A stretch of DNA of 64,000 nucleotides, taken from the NCBI RefSeq assembly GCF_018682675.1, contig NZ_JAFMTR010000113.1, forward strand, positions 1-64,000. Reading direction: 5' to 3'. The notes under the pieces were generated by a model. That model saw nothing but the letters and a program-made list of their open reading frames with translations, was not told where the DNA came from and made no database searches. Origin of the DNA: Sphingopyxis soli. Its GTDB lineage: Bacteria > Pseudomonadota > Alphaproteobacteria > Sphingomonadales > Sphingomonadaceae. The translations under genes and the position numbers were made by a program. This document shows positions 1 through 8,050 of this stretch, piece by piece (the first letter of the stretch is position 1; each line of letters begins with the position of its first letter).

Positions 1-12
1 ACGCGGCTGCCA

Positions 13-32
13 CCTCCCCGCAAGCGGGGAGG
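13..32 (-). terminator. hairpin downstream of MAPEG gene
   Basis: A perfect 9-base inverted repeat (13-21 with 24-32) lies about 35 bases past the stop of the minus-strand MAPEG gene. There is no T-run on the minus strand, so it may be a REP-like palindrome that ends transcription rather than a classical intrinsic terminator. Confidence 0.35.
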
Positions 33-65
33 ATTTGAAGGGCCGCTCCCCACCCCGAAGCCGCC

Positions 66-473
66 CTATAAATTGAGCATCGCGAGCATCCACAGCGTCC
101 ACAGGCTGAGCGCCGCCAGCGTGCCGAAGGTCGCGACGACGCCGACCTGCCGCCCCAGCGGCGCCTTGCCGGGCTCCGACGGCGTGTAGAGCCCGATCAC
201 ATGCGCGACGCGGCCGATCAGGAAGATCGCGCCGAGGGCCATCAGCGCCAGATGATTGGCGCGCACCGTTTCGAGCAGGCCGAGCAGGATGATCGTGATC
301 GGCGCATATTCGGCGAGATTGCCGTGCGCACGGCTGGCGCTGATCAGCTTCGGATCGCCATGGTCGCCGAACGCGGCCTTGAGCCTCAACCGCTGGCGCA
401 CGGTATCGATCGCCGTGACGAGCAGCAGCAACGCGCAGACGGCGGCGACAAAGGCGGTTACCGGCAATGGCAT
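66..473 (-). CDS. MAPEG family membrane protein
   Basis: A 135-residue integral membrane protein of the MAPEG family (membrane-associated proteins in eicosanoid and glutathione metabolism). About four hydrophobic segments are visible (roughly residues 5-25, 57-72, 74-92 and 108-133), with the RAHGNLAEY segment (48-56) between the first two, the position of the conserved family motif. Bacterial members of this short branch are mostly uncharacterised; some family members conjugate or reduce substrates with glutathione, but no substrate can be inferred here. The ATG has a good AAGGGAG ribosome binding site upstream. It is downstream of an exported NTF2-like gene and is probably a separate unit or the last gene of that unit. 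Confidence 0.85.
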   Translation of the reverse strand: MPLPVTAFVAAVCALLLLVTAIDTVRQRLRLKAAFGDHGDPKLISASRAHGNLAEYAPITIILLGLLETVRANHLALMALGAIFLIGRVAHVIGLYTPSEPGKAPLGRQVGVVATFGTLAALSLWTLWMLAMLNL

Positions 474-548
474 GATCGTCTCCCTTCCCGTGGAACCGCA
501 ACAGCCTAGTCGGTCGGGCGCCGATTGCCAGCGGCAAAGCGCAGGCGG

Positions 549-1040
549 TCAAAGATCGGCGGGCGGGAGCGCTTCGTAGTCGGCGGCGCTCGCCGCGGTG
601 CCGCGGTCCTCTGCAAAGCGCCACGCGTTCCGGTCCCAGACGAGCGAGGCGGTGAAGCGACCATAAGCGACGATCTCTCGCCCGCCGATCTTGGCGGTAA
701 GGCGATAGGCGCCCTTGTGCGGCGCCGGGCGCACGGGGCCCTCGAAACGGAATTCAAGCGCGATCGGCGTCCCGGGGTCGACCTGGCGAAAGCTGCGGAC
801 ATAGGCGGCGCGGATCGCGTCGTGGCCGCGAAAACTCTCGGCCGGCGCGCCGGGGATGTCGAAGACCAGCACGCCTTCGGTCGCATAGGCCGAGGTCGCG
901 AGCGCCGGGTCGAGCGTGCGGTTCGCCTGCTGGAGCAAGCGGTAGGGCGCGACATAGTCGGCGTTCGACGCCAGGGCGGGCGTCGAGGCCGCAGCCAGCA
1001 GCGCGGCGACCGCGGCGGTGCGGATCAGGGTCTTTGTCAT
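549..1040 (-). CDS. exported NTF2-like protein
   Basis: A 163-residue protein with an N-terminal signal peptide (Lys4, hydrophobic 7-19, ALA before the predicted cleavage near residue 24). The rest reads like a SnoaL/NTF2-type alpha+beta barrel: an N-terminal helix, a glycine-containing HDAIRAAYVRSF segment and strands rich in aromatic residues (EIVAYGRFTAS, VWDRNAWRFAED). Such domains bind small ligands or act as simple isomerases and hydrolases, so the function stays open. The start is supported by GCAGGAG upstream of the ATG. It lies 58 bases downstream of csaA on the same strand. Confidence 0.75.
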   Translation of the reverse strand: MTKTLIRTAAVAALLAAASTPALASNADYVAPYRLLQQANRTLDPALATSAYATEGVLVFDIPGAPAESFRGHDAIRAAYVRSFRQVDPGTPIALEFRFEGPVRPAPHKGAYRLTAKIGGREIVAYGRFTASLVWDRNAWRFAEDRGTAASAADYEALPPADL

Positions 1041-1098
1041 GCGGGGCTCCTGCGGATGTCGCAGGACTATTCGTCGTTACGCGCGCGAAGGTGACAGG

Positions 1099-1470
1099 TC
1101 AGAAGAGCCGCGATCCGTTGGGCACCGCGCGGTCGGGCGCGAAGAGGATCACCGCCCCCTCCTCGTCGGCAAAGCCCAAGGTGAGCACCTCGGACATGAA
1201 CGGGCCGATCTGGCGCGGCGGGAAGTTGACGACCGCCGCAACCTGGCGTCCCGGCAGCTCGCCAATGGCATAGCGCGCGACGATCTGCGCGCTGCTCTTC
1301 TTCATGCCGATCGCGGGGCCGAAGTCGATCTTCAGCTTGAATGCGGGCTTGCGCGCCTCGGGAAAGGGTTCGGCCTCGACGATCGTGCCGATGCGGATGT
1401 CGACCTTCAGGAAATCGTCGAAAGTGATCGGGTCGGCGGCGGGGGCGTCGTTGTCGTGACTGAGGTGCAT
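1099..1470 (-). CDS. csaA: CsaA-type tRNA-binding protein
   Basis: A 123-residue single OB-fold protein matching the tRNA-binding domain family (CsaA, related to the C-terminal domain of methionyl-tRNA synthetase). The core KVDIRIGTIVEAEPFPEA and the IGMKKSSAQIVARY segment are family hallmarks, and the length is as expected. CsaA has been described as a secretion-related chaperone and binds tRNA; the real cellular role is unsettled. I prefer the ATG at 1470 over the in-frame TTG six bases upstream. A REP-like palindrome (1490-1559) separates it from pccA. Confidence 0.88.
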   Translation of the reverse strand: MHLSHDNDAPAADPITFDDFLKVDIRIGTIVEAEPFPEARKPAFKLKIDFGPAIGMKKSSAQIVARYAIGELPGRQVAAVVNFPPRQIGPFMSEVLTLGFADEEGAVILFAPDRAVPNGSRLF

Positions 1471-1489
1471 CCACAAAACCCCGTTCGCC

Positions 1490-1559
1490 CCGAGCTTGTC
1501 GAAGGGCCGTTCTTCTCGCGGATACCGTAGAAGGAAGAACGGTGCTTCGACAAGCTCGG
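1490..1559. repeat. REP-like palindrome between pccA and csaA
   Basis: Left arm 1490-1515 and right arm 1534-1559 are inverted repeats matching at 24 of 26 positions with an 18-base loop. The core CGAGCTTGTCGAAG / CTTCGACAAGCTCG recurs, diverged, at 62035-62122. This is the kind of dispersed intergenic palindrome common in sphingomonads; here it sits directly after the pccA stop and probably acts as a transcription end or mRNA-stabilising hairpin. Confidence 0.75.
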
Positions 1560-1575
1560 CACGGACGGATATTGC

Positions 1576-3583
1576 TTATTCCATTTCCAAGATTACCGCG
1601 TCGACCGCGAGGCTGTCGCCCTGCGTCGCATTGACGCTCTTCACCGTCCCCGACTTCTCCGCGCGCAGGATATTCTCCATCTTCATCGCCTCGACCGTCG
1701 CGAGCGGCTGGCCCGCCTCGACCTTGTCGCCTGCGCCGACATGCAGCGCGACGAGCAGGCCCGGCATGGGGCAGATCAGGAATTTCGACAGGTCGGGGGG
1801 GGATCTTCTCGATCATGTGACCGGCGAGCGGCGCGACATGCCAAGGCAGCACGCGGACGTCATGGATGTGGCCGCGCGTCGTCATGCGCCAGCCAGTGCG
1901 CGTTTTGGCGACCTTTACCGCCAGTTCGCTGTCGTCGATCTCGGCGACGACCAGCCGGTCCCCCGGCGTATATTCGAGCGCGATGTCGATCTTGTCGCCG
2001 TCGACCTTGATATGCTTGTGGCCGACCTTGACCTTGTGCGTCTCGCCGTCGATCACAACTTGCCATTTGGCGGGCGGGTCGAGCCGGTCGCCGAGTTGGC
2101 CTTCGGTGCGCCGCGCGCGGTCGGCCTCGGCCGACGCCATGAAGCCCGCGATCGCCGCCAGCGCGCGCGTAATTTTCGCGTCGGTCGGCGCGCCGTGGAA
2201 GCCCTCGGGATATTCTTCCGCGATAAAGCCCGTCGTCAGCTCGCCCGAGCGGAAGCGCGGGTGCTGCATGATCGCCGAGACGAAATCGATGTTATGGCCG
2301 AGCCCCTCGATCTCGAAGCGGTCGAGCGCCGCGACCTGCAAATCGGCGGCCGCATCGCGCGTTTCGCCCCAGGTCACCAGTTTCGCGATCATCGGATCGT
2401 AGAAGATCGACACCTCGCCGCCCTCCTCGACCCCGGCATCGACGCGCACGCCATCGACGCCGCGCTCGTCGCCTTCCCATGCGGGAACCGGGGTGCGATA
2501 GCGCACGAGTCGCCCGGTCGAGGGCAGGAAGCCGCGATAGGGATCCTCGGCATAAACGCGGTTCTCGATCGCCCAGCCGTCGATCTTGATGTCGTCCTGC
2601 GTCATGCTCAGCTTTTCGCCCGCCGCGACTCGGATCATCTGTTCGACCAGGTCGATGCCGGTGATCGCCTCGGTCACCGGATGCTCGACCTGCAGGCGCG
2701 TGTTCATTTCGAGGAAGTAGAAGCTCTCACCCGTCGGGTCGGCGCCCGACACGATCAGCTCGACCGTGCCCGCGCTGTAATAGCCGACGGCCTTGGCGAG
2801 CGCGACGCACTGCTCGCCCATCGCCTGGCGCATCTTGGGCGTGACGAACGGCGACGGCGCCTCCTCGACCACCTTCTGGTGGCGGCGCTGGATCGAGCAT
2901 TCGCGTTCGTTGAGGTAGAGGATGTTGCCGTGCTGGTCGCCGAGGATCTGGATCTCGATGTGGCGCGGGTTGAGGATGAATTTCTCGATGAACACGCGGT
3001 CGTCGCCAAAGCTGTTCAGCCCCTCGCGCTTGGTCGCCTCGAACCCCTCGCGGACGTCCTTTTCGTCATAGGCGAGGCGCATCCCCTTGCCGCCGCCGCC
3101 GGCGCTGGCTTTCATCATCACCGGATAGCCGATCTCGTTCGAAATCTCGACCGCATGCTCGGTGTCGCGGATTTCGCCGACGAAGCCGGGAACGACATTG
3201 ACGCCCGCTTCTTTGGCGAGCTTCTTCGATTCGATCTTGTCGCCCATCGCCGCGATCGCGTTCACCGGGGGGCCGATGAAGGCGATATTTTCCTTGGCGA
3301 GCGCCTCGGCGAAGCTGGTGCGCTCCGACAGGAAGCCATAGCCCGGATGCACCGCCTCGGCGCCGGTCGCCTTGCACGCGGCGATGATCTTTTCGGCGAT
3401 CAGATAGGATTCGGACGCGGGCGACGGGCCGATATGCACCGCCTCGTCGGCCATCTGCACGAACGGCGCCCGCGCGTCGGCGTCCGAATAGACGGCCACC
3501 GTGGCGATGCCCATGCGCCGCGCGGTCTTGATGACGCGGCAGGCGATTTCACCGCGGTTGGCGATCAGGATTTTCTTGAACAT
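1576..3583 (-). CDS. pccA: propionyl-CoA carboxylase alpha subunit, frameshifted
   Basis: This is the biotin carboxylase / biotin carrier subunit of propionyl-CoA carboxylase, which carboxylates biotin with ATP and bicarbonate for PccB. The protein starts [18 protein letters not shown] with the biotin carboxylase domain (residues 1 to about 445: GGGGKGMR ATP loop, EMNTRLQVEHPVTE), then a linker domain and a C-terminal biotinyl domain with the VEAMKMEN motif (biotinylated Lys about 634). As sequenced, the frame breaks in a run of eight G (1795-1802): the upstream frame runs on out of phase to about 1067 and loses the biotin domain. Removing one G gives an uninterrupted 668-residue protein, the normal family length, reading EKIPPDLSKFLICPMPGLL across the junction. 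So this is a one-base indel, either a sequencing error or a real mutation. The start overlaps the stop of the small upstream gene by one base (TGATG). Confidence 0.9.
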
Positions 3584-3792
3584 CAGCGATCCAGTTTCTT
3601 CCAATAACGTCTGGCGTAGAGCGAGAAACTCAGCACCGAAACGGCGATTATCGCAGCTTTCCATGGCCAGAAAGGAACCTTGCCTGGCGCTTCGTCGCTG
3701 CCCCAACTCACGAAAAAATAGACGAACCCCGTCAGCATGACCCAGATGACGAACCCCGCGACAATATTTGCGAGGACGTCGAACAACTTCAC
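3583..3792 (-). CDS. small two-TM membrane protein
   Basis: A 69-residue protein with two predicted membrane segments (about 9-29 and 44-60), a short polar loop ([10 protein letters not shown]) and a basic C-terminus ([10 protein letters not shown]). I recognise no family. It is translationally coupled on both sides: its ATG overlaps the bioB stop by four bases and its TGA overlaps the pccA ATG, so it is cotranscribed and cotranslated with biotin synthase and the biotin-dependent carboxylase. Base composition is lower in G+C than the neighbours, partly because of the hydrophobic residues. A role in the same pathway is inference from position only. Confidence 0.75.
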   Translation of the reverse strand: MKLFDVLANIVAGFVIWVMLTGFVYFFVSWGSDEAPGKVPFWPWKAAIIAVSVLSFSLYARRYWKKLDR

Positions 3793-4805
3793 TCCGCCGC
3801 CTCCGTCAGCATCCCTTGGCGCATCGGCTCTTCGCTCTCCATCGGGCGCAGCCCCAGCTTGGCGAACAGCGCCGCGTCGGCATTGTCGCCCGCATTCGCC
3901 GTCGTCAGCAGCTTGTCGCCGGTGAAGATGCTGTTCGCGCCCGCCATGAAACAGAGCGCCTGCGTCGCCTCCGACATACTCTCGCGCCCTGCCGAAAGGC
4001 GGACCATCGATTTGGGCATGGTGATGCGCGCGACCGCGATCGTGCGGACGAATTCGATATCGTCGATCTTTGCGAGCGGGGTGCCCTCGAGCATGTCGCC
4101 GAGCACCGTGCCCTTCACCGGCACCAGCGCGTTGACCGGCACGCTTTCGGGATGGCGCTCGAGCGTCGCGAGCGCGTGGATGAAGCCGACGCGGTCGGCG
4201 CGCGTCTCGCCGAGCCCGACGATCCCGCCCGAACAGACGTTGATCCCGGCATTGCGGACCTCCTCCAGCGTGTCGAGGCGGTCCTGGAAGGTGCGCGTCG
4301 AGATGATATTCGCGTAATTCTCGGGGCTGGTGTCGATATTATGGTTGTAATAGTCGAGCCCCGCGACCGCCAGCGTCTGCGCCTGTTCCTTGCTCAGCAT
4401 CCCCAAGGTCATGCAGGTTTCCATGCCCATCGCGCGCACGCCTTCGACCATCTCGACGATCGCGGGCATGTCGCGGTCCTTGGGGTTGCGCCACGCGGCG
4501 CCCATGCAGAAGCGTTTCGATCCCGCGTCCTTCGCCTGCGCCGCGGCCTGCAGCACCGTGCGCACATCCATCAGCTTGGTGGCCTTCAGCCCGCTGTCCG
4601 CGGACTTGCTCTGCGAGCAATAGCCGCAATCCTCGACACAGCCGCCGGTCTTGATCGACAGCAGCGTGCAAAGCTGGACCTCGCCGCGCGCGTGATGGCG
4701 ACGATGGACGCCCTGCGCCTCCCACATCAACTCGTCGAACGGCAGGTCGAACAGGTCGGCGATTTCCTCGCGGGTCCAGTCGGTGCGGATGTCGGTATCG
4801 GTCAT
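3789..4805 (-). CDS. bioB: biotin synthase
   Basis: Biotin synthase, the radical-SAM enzyme that inserts sulfur into dethiobiotin. The CVEDCGYC radical-SAM cluster motif is at residues 56-63 in the typical context [13 protein letters not shown]; the [10 protein letters not shown] segment and the C-terminal [12 protein letters not shown], where substrate and the auxiliary cluster bind, are also conserved. Length (338) is normal. No other bio genes are adjacent: it has been recruited next to its main client, the biotin-dependent propionyl-CoA carboxylase, with 4-base overlap to the following small gene. The ATG has AAGGACC upstream. Confidence 0.97.
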   Translation of the reverse strand: MTDTDIRTDWTREEIADLFDLPFDELMWEAQGVHRRHHARGEVQLCTLLSIKTGGCVEDCGYCSQSKSADSGLKATKLMDVRTVLQAAAQAKDAGSKRFCMGAAWRNPKDRDMPAIVEMVEGVRAMGMETCMTLGMLSKEQAQTLAVAGLDYYNHNIDTSPENYANIISTRTFQDRLDTLEEVRNAGINVCSGGIVGLGETRADRVGFIHALATLERHPESVPVNALVPVKGTVLGDMLEGTPLAKIDDIEFVRTIAVARITMPKSMVRLSAGRESMSEATQALCFMAGANSIFTGDKLLTTANAGDNADAALFAKLGLRPMESEEPMRQGMLTEAAE

Positions 4806-4917
4806 TCCTGGTCCTTCAATTCTTCGTCATGCTGGCTGCGGCGATGGCCTCGCTGTTTCAGCATCCATGGCCTGCTCTCTAATCCCGCGCTGTGCCAAAC
4901 GAGAGGGCCGACCATGA

Positions 4918-4938
4918 ACCCTGAAACAAGTTCAGGGT
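4918..4938 (-). terminator. hairpin after methylmalonyl-CoA mutase gene
   Basis: Perfect 8-base inverted repeat (4918-4925 with 4931-4938, ACCCTGAA/TTCAGGGT) in the gap between the mutase stop and bioB. It probably reduces read-through into bioB. There is no T-tract, and the sequence resembles dispersed palindromes of this group. Confidence 0.45.
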
Positions 4939-4967
4939 GACGATAAAAATATGACATTGCCGGGATC

Positions 4968-7115
4968 TCACGCAGCTTCTCCAATCGGCGGCATATTGTG
5001 CCCCAACAAGCGCAGCACATCGGCCGCGCACTCCACGACGTTCGATCCGGGGCCATAGATGCCCTGCACCCCCGCGTCGCGCAGATAGTCGTAATCCTGC
5101 GGCGGGATCACCCCGCCCGCGATCACCTTGATGTCGCTGCGCCCGGCTTCGCGGAGCTTGTTGATGAGCTCGGGGATCAGCGTCTTGTGGCCCGCCGCGA
5201 GGCTCGACGCGCCGACGACATCGACTCCGCTGTCGAGCGCGAGCACGACGGTTTCTTCCGGCGTCTGGAACAGCGGCCCCGACACGACGTCGAAGCCCAT
5301 GTCGCCGAACGCGGAGGCGATGACGTTCGCGCCGCGGTCGTGGCCGTCCTGCCCCATCTTGGCGACGAGCAGCTTCGGCTTGCGCCCCATGCGGCGTTCG
5401 ACTGCCGCAACGCCGTCGAGCACCTGTTGCCAACGGCTGTCACCCTCATAGGGCGCGGCATAGACGCCCTTCACCGGCGTCGGCTGGGTCGCATAGCGCT
5501 GGAAGCTTTCCTCCATCGCCGACGAGATTTCGCCAAGCGTCGCGCGGGCGCGGGCGGCCTCGACGGCGTGGGCGAGCAGATTGTTCTCGATCGACTGCTC
5601 GCCCGCCGCGGCATCGCGCAGCGCCTTCAGCGCCGCCTGGCACGCCGCCTCGTCGCGGCTGGCCTTGGTTTTGTTGATGCGCGCGATCTGCGCCTCGCGG
5701 ACCTTCGTATTGTCCACCTCCAGCGTTTCGAGCAAATCCTCGTTGGCGAGGCGATATTTGTTCACCCCGACGATCACATCATCGCCGCGGTCGACGCGCG
5801 CCTGCCGCGCCGCCGCGGCGGTCTCGATCATCGCCTTGGGCCAGCCGGCGGCGACGGCTTTCGCCATGCCGCCTTCCTTCTCGACGCGCTCGATGATCTC
5901 CCACGCCTTGTCGACCAGTTCCTGCGTCAGCGCCTCGACATAATAGGAGCCGCCGAGCGGGTCGACGACCTTGGTCATCCCCGTCTCTTCCTGGATGACG
6001 ATCTGGGTGTTGCGCGCGATGCGGGCGGAGAAATCGGTCGGCAGCGCGATCGCTTCGTCGAGCGCGTTGGTATGGAGGCTCTGCGTCCCGCCGAGCATCG
6101 CCGCCATCGCCTCGATCGTCGTGCGCATGACGTTGTTGTAGGGGTCCTGCTCGGTCAGCGAGACGCCGCTGGTCTGGCAGTGGGTGCGCAGCATCTTGCT
6201 GCGCTCGTCCTTGGCGCCGAGGTTGGTCATCACGCGGTGCCACAGCACGCGCGCCGCGCGCAGCTTCGCGATCTCCATGAAGAAGTTCATGCCGATCGCG
6301 AAAAAGAAGGACAGGCGCCCGGCGAACTTGTCGATGTCGAGCCCCGATGCAACGCCATAGCGCACATATTCGGCGCCGTCGGCGATGGTGAAGGCCAGCT
6401 CCTGCACCTGCGTCGCGCCGGCTTCCTGCATATGATAGCCGCTGATCGAGATGCTGTTGAACTTCGGCATCTCACGCGACGTGTAGCCGAAGATATCCGA
6501 GATGATCCGCATGCTCGGCTCGGGCGGGTAGATATAGGTGTTGCGGACCATGAACTCCTTGAGGATGTCGTTCTGGATCGTTCCGTCGAGCAATTTGCGA
6601 TCGACTCCCTGCTCCTCGCCCGCGACGATGAAGAAGGCGAGGATCGGGATCACCGCGCCGTTCATCGTCATGCTGACCGACATCTGGTCGAGCGGAATGC
6701 CGTCGAACAGGATCTTCATATCCTCGACGCTGTCGATCGCGACGCCCGCCTTGCCGACGTCGCCGACGACGCGCGGATGGTCGCTGTCATAGCCGCGGTG
6801 GGTCGCGAGGTCGAAGGCGACCGACAGCCCCTTCTGCCCCGCGGCGAGGTTGCGGCGATAGAAGGCGTTCGATTCCTCGGCGGTCGAAAAGCCCGCATAT
6901 TGCCGGATCGTCCACGGCCGCCCCGCATACATCGACGCGCGCACGCCGCGCGTGAACGGCGCGAAGCCGGGCAAGCCGGGGTCTTCGCGCACGTCCTCCG
7001 CGGTGTAGAGCGGCTTGACGTCGATGCCTTCGGGCGTGTGCCAAGTGAGGTCTTTGCCCTTCACTTCCTTGGCGGCGGCGGCCTGCCAGTCGGCAATGGT
7101 CGGCTTCTCGGTCAT
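4968..7115 (-). CDS. scpA: methylmalonyl-CoA mutase, single chain
   Basis: Adenosylcobalamin-dependent methylmalonyl-CoA mutase, converting (R)-methylmalonyl-CoA to succinyl-CoA. At 715 residues it holds both the TIM-barrel substrate domain (about 25-540, with the [16 protein letters not shown] and YYVEALT segments) and the C-terminal cobalamin domain (about 580-710). The base-off DxHxxG motif is D590 to G595 (GQDGHDRGA), followed by [10 protein letters not shown] and GGVIPPQDY. This is the ScpA/MutB single-chain type; no small subunit or MeaB chaperone is in the window. It lies between the epimerase and bioB on the same strand, separated from each by palindromic spacers. Confidence 0.97.
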   Translation of the reverse strand: MTEKPTIADWQAAAAKEVKGKDLTWHTPEGIDVKPLYTAEDVREDPGLPGFAPFTRGVRASMYAGRPWTIRQYAGFSTAEESNAFYRRNLAAGQKGLSVAFDLATHRGYDSDHPRVVGDVGKAGVAIDSVEDMKILFDGIPLDQMSVSMTMNGAVIPILAFFIVAGEEQGVDRKLLDGTIQNDILKEFMVRNTYIYPPEPSMRIISDIFGYTSREMPKFNSISISGYHMQEAGATQVQELAFTIADGAEYVRYGVASGLDIDKFAGRLSFFFAIGMNFFMEIAKLRAARVLWHRVMTNLGAKDERSKMLRTHCQTSGVSLTEQDPYNNVMRTTIEAMAAMLGGTQSLHTNALDEAIALPTDFSARIARNTQIVIQEETGMTKVVDPLGGSYYVEALTQELVDKAWEIIERVEKEGGMAKAVAAGWPKAMIETAAAARQARVDRGDDVIVGVNKYRLANEDLLETLEVDNTKVREAQIARINKTKASRDEAACQAALKALRDAAAGEQSIENNLLAHAVEAARARATLGEISSAMEESFQRYATQPTPVKGVYAAPYEGDSRWQQVLDGVAAVERRMGRKPKLLVAKMGQDGHDRGANVIASAFGDMGFDVVSGPLFQTPEETVVLALDSGVDVVGASSLAAGHKTLIPELINKLREAGRSDIKVIAGGVIPPQDYDYLRDAGVQGIYGPGSNVVECAADVLRLLGHNMPPIGEAA

Positions 7116-7129
7116 ATGCGTATCTCAAC

Positions 7130-7312
7130 CTCATTCCCCTCTCCCCTTGTGGGAGAGGGTTGCGAAAACTTGGCAGCTTGCTGCCTAGTTGAAGCTGGGT
7201 GAGGGGTTGCGGTCCAAGGACCGCGCGAGCTTCGCTCGCAACCCCTCATCCAACTGCGGCTAGCCGCCAAGCGGCAAGCCTTCGTATCCTTCTCCCACAA
7301 GGGGAGAAGGCA
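7130..7312. repeat. nested REP-like palindrome, about 180 bp
   Basis: The epimerase-mutase spacer is one large nested inverted repeat. The outer arms are CTCTCCCCTTGTGGGAGAG-type sequences at about 7137-7160 and 7286-7310, each also a small palindrome. The inner arms GGGTGAGGGGTTGCG (7197-7211) and its near complement (7237-7251) flank a further stem. Nearly the whole spacer could fold into a branched hairpin. This looks like a composite REP/REPIN-type element; no coding capacity is seen. Confidence 0.75.
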
Positions 7313-7313
7313 A

Positions 7314-7754
7314 TCAGTGATCGCCCTTCGGCGTCTCCATAATCTCGGTCAGCACCCCGCCCATATCCTTGGGGTGAAGGAAAAAAATCAGCGTCCCATG
7401 CGCCCCGATCCGCGGCTCGCCCAGCACCCGCTTGCCCAGCGCTTCGAACGCCGCCTTGGCGACATGAATGTCAGGCACCTCGTAACAGACATGATGCTGC
7501 CCCCCCGCCGGGTTCTTCTCCAGAAACGCCGCGATCGACGCATTGCCCGGCAACGGCTCGATCAGCTCGATCTGCGTGCCATCCATCGCCCCGCCCGCGC
7601 CCGGCGTATCGACAAAGCATACCTTCACCCCCTGCTCAGGCAGGTCGAACGGATCATGAATTTTCGTCGCGCCCATGACGTCGCGGTAAAAGACGATGCT
7701 GTCGGCAATCGACGGCGTCGCAACGCCGATATGGTTGAGGCGGCCTAGTTTCAT
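7314..7754 (-). CDS. mce: methylmalonyl-CoA epimerase
   Basis: Methylmalonyl-CoA epimerase of the VOC metalloenzyme superfamily, interconverting (S)- and (R)-methylmalonyl-CoA between the carboxylase and the mutase. At 146 residues it has the two expected beta-alpha-beta-beta-beta repeats: GRLNHIGVATPSIADSI at the N-terminus with a metal-ligand His, QIELIEPL, then GGQHHVCYEV and FFLHPKDMGGVLTEI. Its ATG overlaps the stop of the upstream small gene by four bases, so the order pccB, small gene, mce is one coupled unit. Confidence 0.95.
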   Translation of the reverse strand: MKLGRLNHIGVATPSIADSIVFYRDVMGATKIHDPFDLPEQGVKVCFVDTPGAGGAMDGTQIELIEPLPGNASIAAFLEKNPAGGQHHVCYEVPDIHVAKAAFEALGKRVLGEPRIGAHGTLIFFLHPKDMGGVLTEIMETPKGDH

Positions 7755-8038
7755 AGAGATACTACCTTGTTTCCTACCGAAATCCGCCCCTCAACCAATT
7801 CGACAACGCCTTCGTATCCTTGAGACGCCGCGCGTTGAATCGTTTGCCAATGATCACTCAGCGGTCCGTAACCGGACGACGACTTAACTTCATGGACGCT
7901 GCGGCCCTCACTCGTTAGGCCATTATCGGTGTGCCGAATATGGCCGACGGTCCAAGCCCACGACAAAGCCGCTTCGCTGTTCCGAGCCACAACAGTCAGG
8001 GAACGATGCGAGGTGTTATGTACCGAATAAATAGGCAT
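7751..8038 (-). CDS. uncharacterised small protein between pccB and mce
   Basis: A protein of 95 residues from the ATG at 8038 (GTAGGTGG upstream) or 99 from a GTG at 8050. No signal peptide, membrane segment or recognised motif; about one basic or aromatic residue in six, with repeated WAW/HW tryptophans. Its G+C is visibly lower (about 53-55%) than pccB and mce. It follows the pccB stop directly and overlaps mce by four bases, so it is translated with the propionyl-CoA enzymes. A late insertion into the operon is likely; function unknown. Confidence 0.7.
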   Translation of the reverse strand: MPIYSVHNTSHRSLTVVARNSEAALSWAWTVGHIRHTDNGLTSEGRSVHEVKSSSGYGPLSDHWQTIQRAASQGYEGVVELVEGRISVGNKVVSL

Positions 8039-8050
8039 GAAGTTCACCAC

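Noticed and set aside
1067-1794. Out-of-frame C-terminal extension of the frameshifted pccA frame
   Set aside because: Arg-rich low-complexity reading through the REP and the csaA gene; it is the wrong frame after the G8 indel, not a real domain.
1496-3607. 703-residue open frame on the plus strand opposite pccA
   Set aside because: Long open antisense frame typical of high-GC genes; Arg/Asp/His-rich composition, no family, and the opposite strand encodes PccA.
4998-7202. 734-residue open frame opposite the mutase gene
   Set aside because: Shadow of a highly biased codon pattern; no recognisable domain and the mutase is certain.
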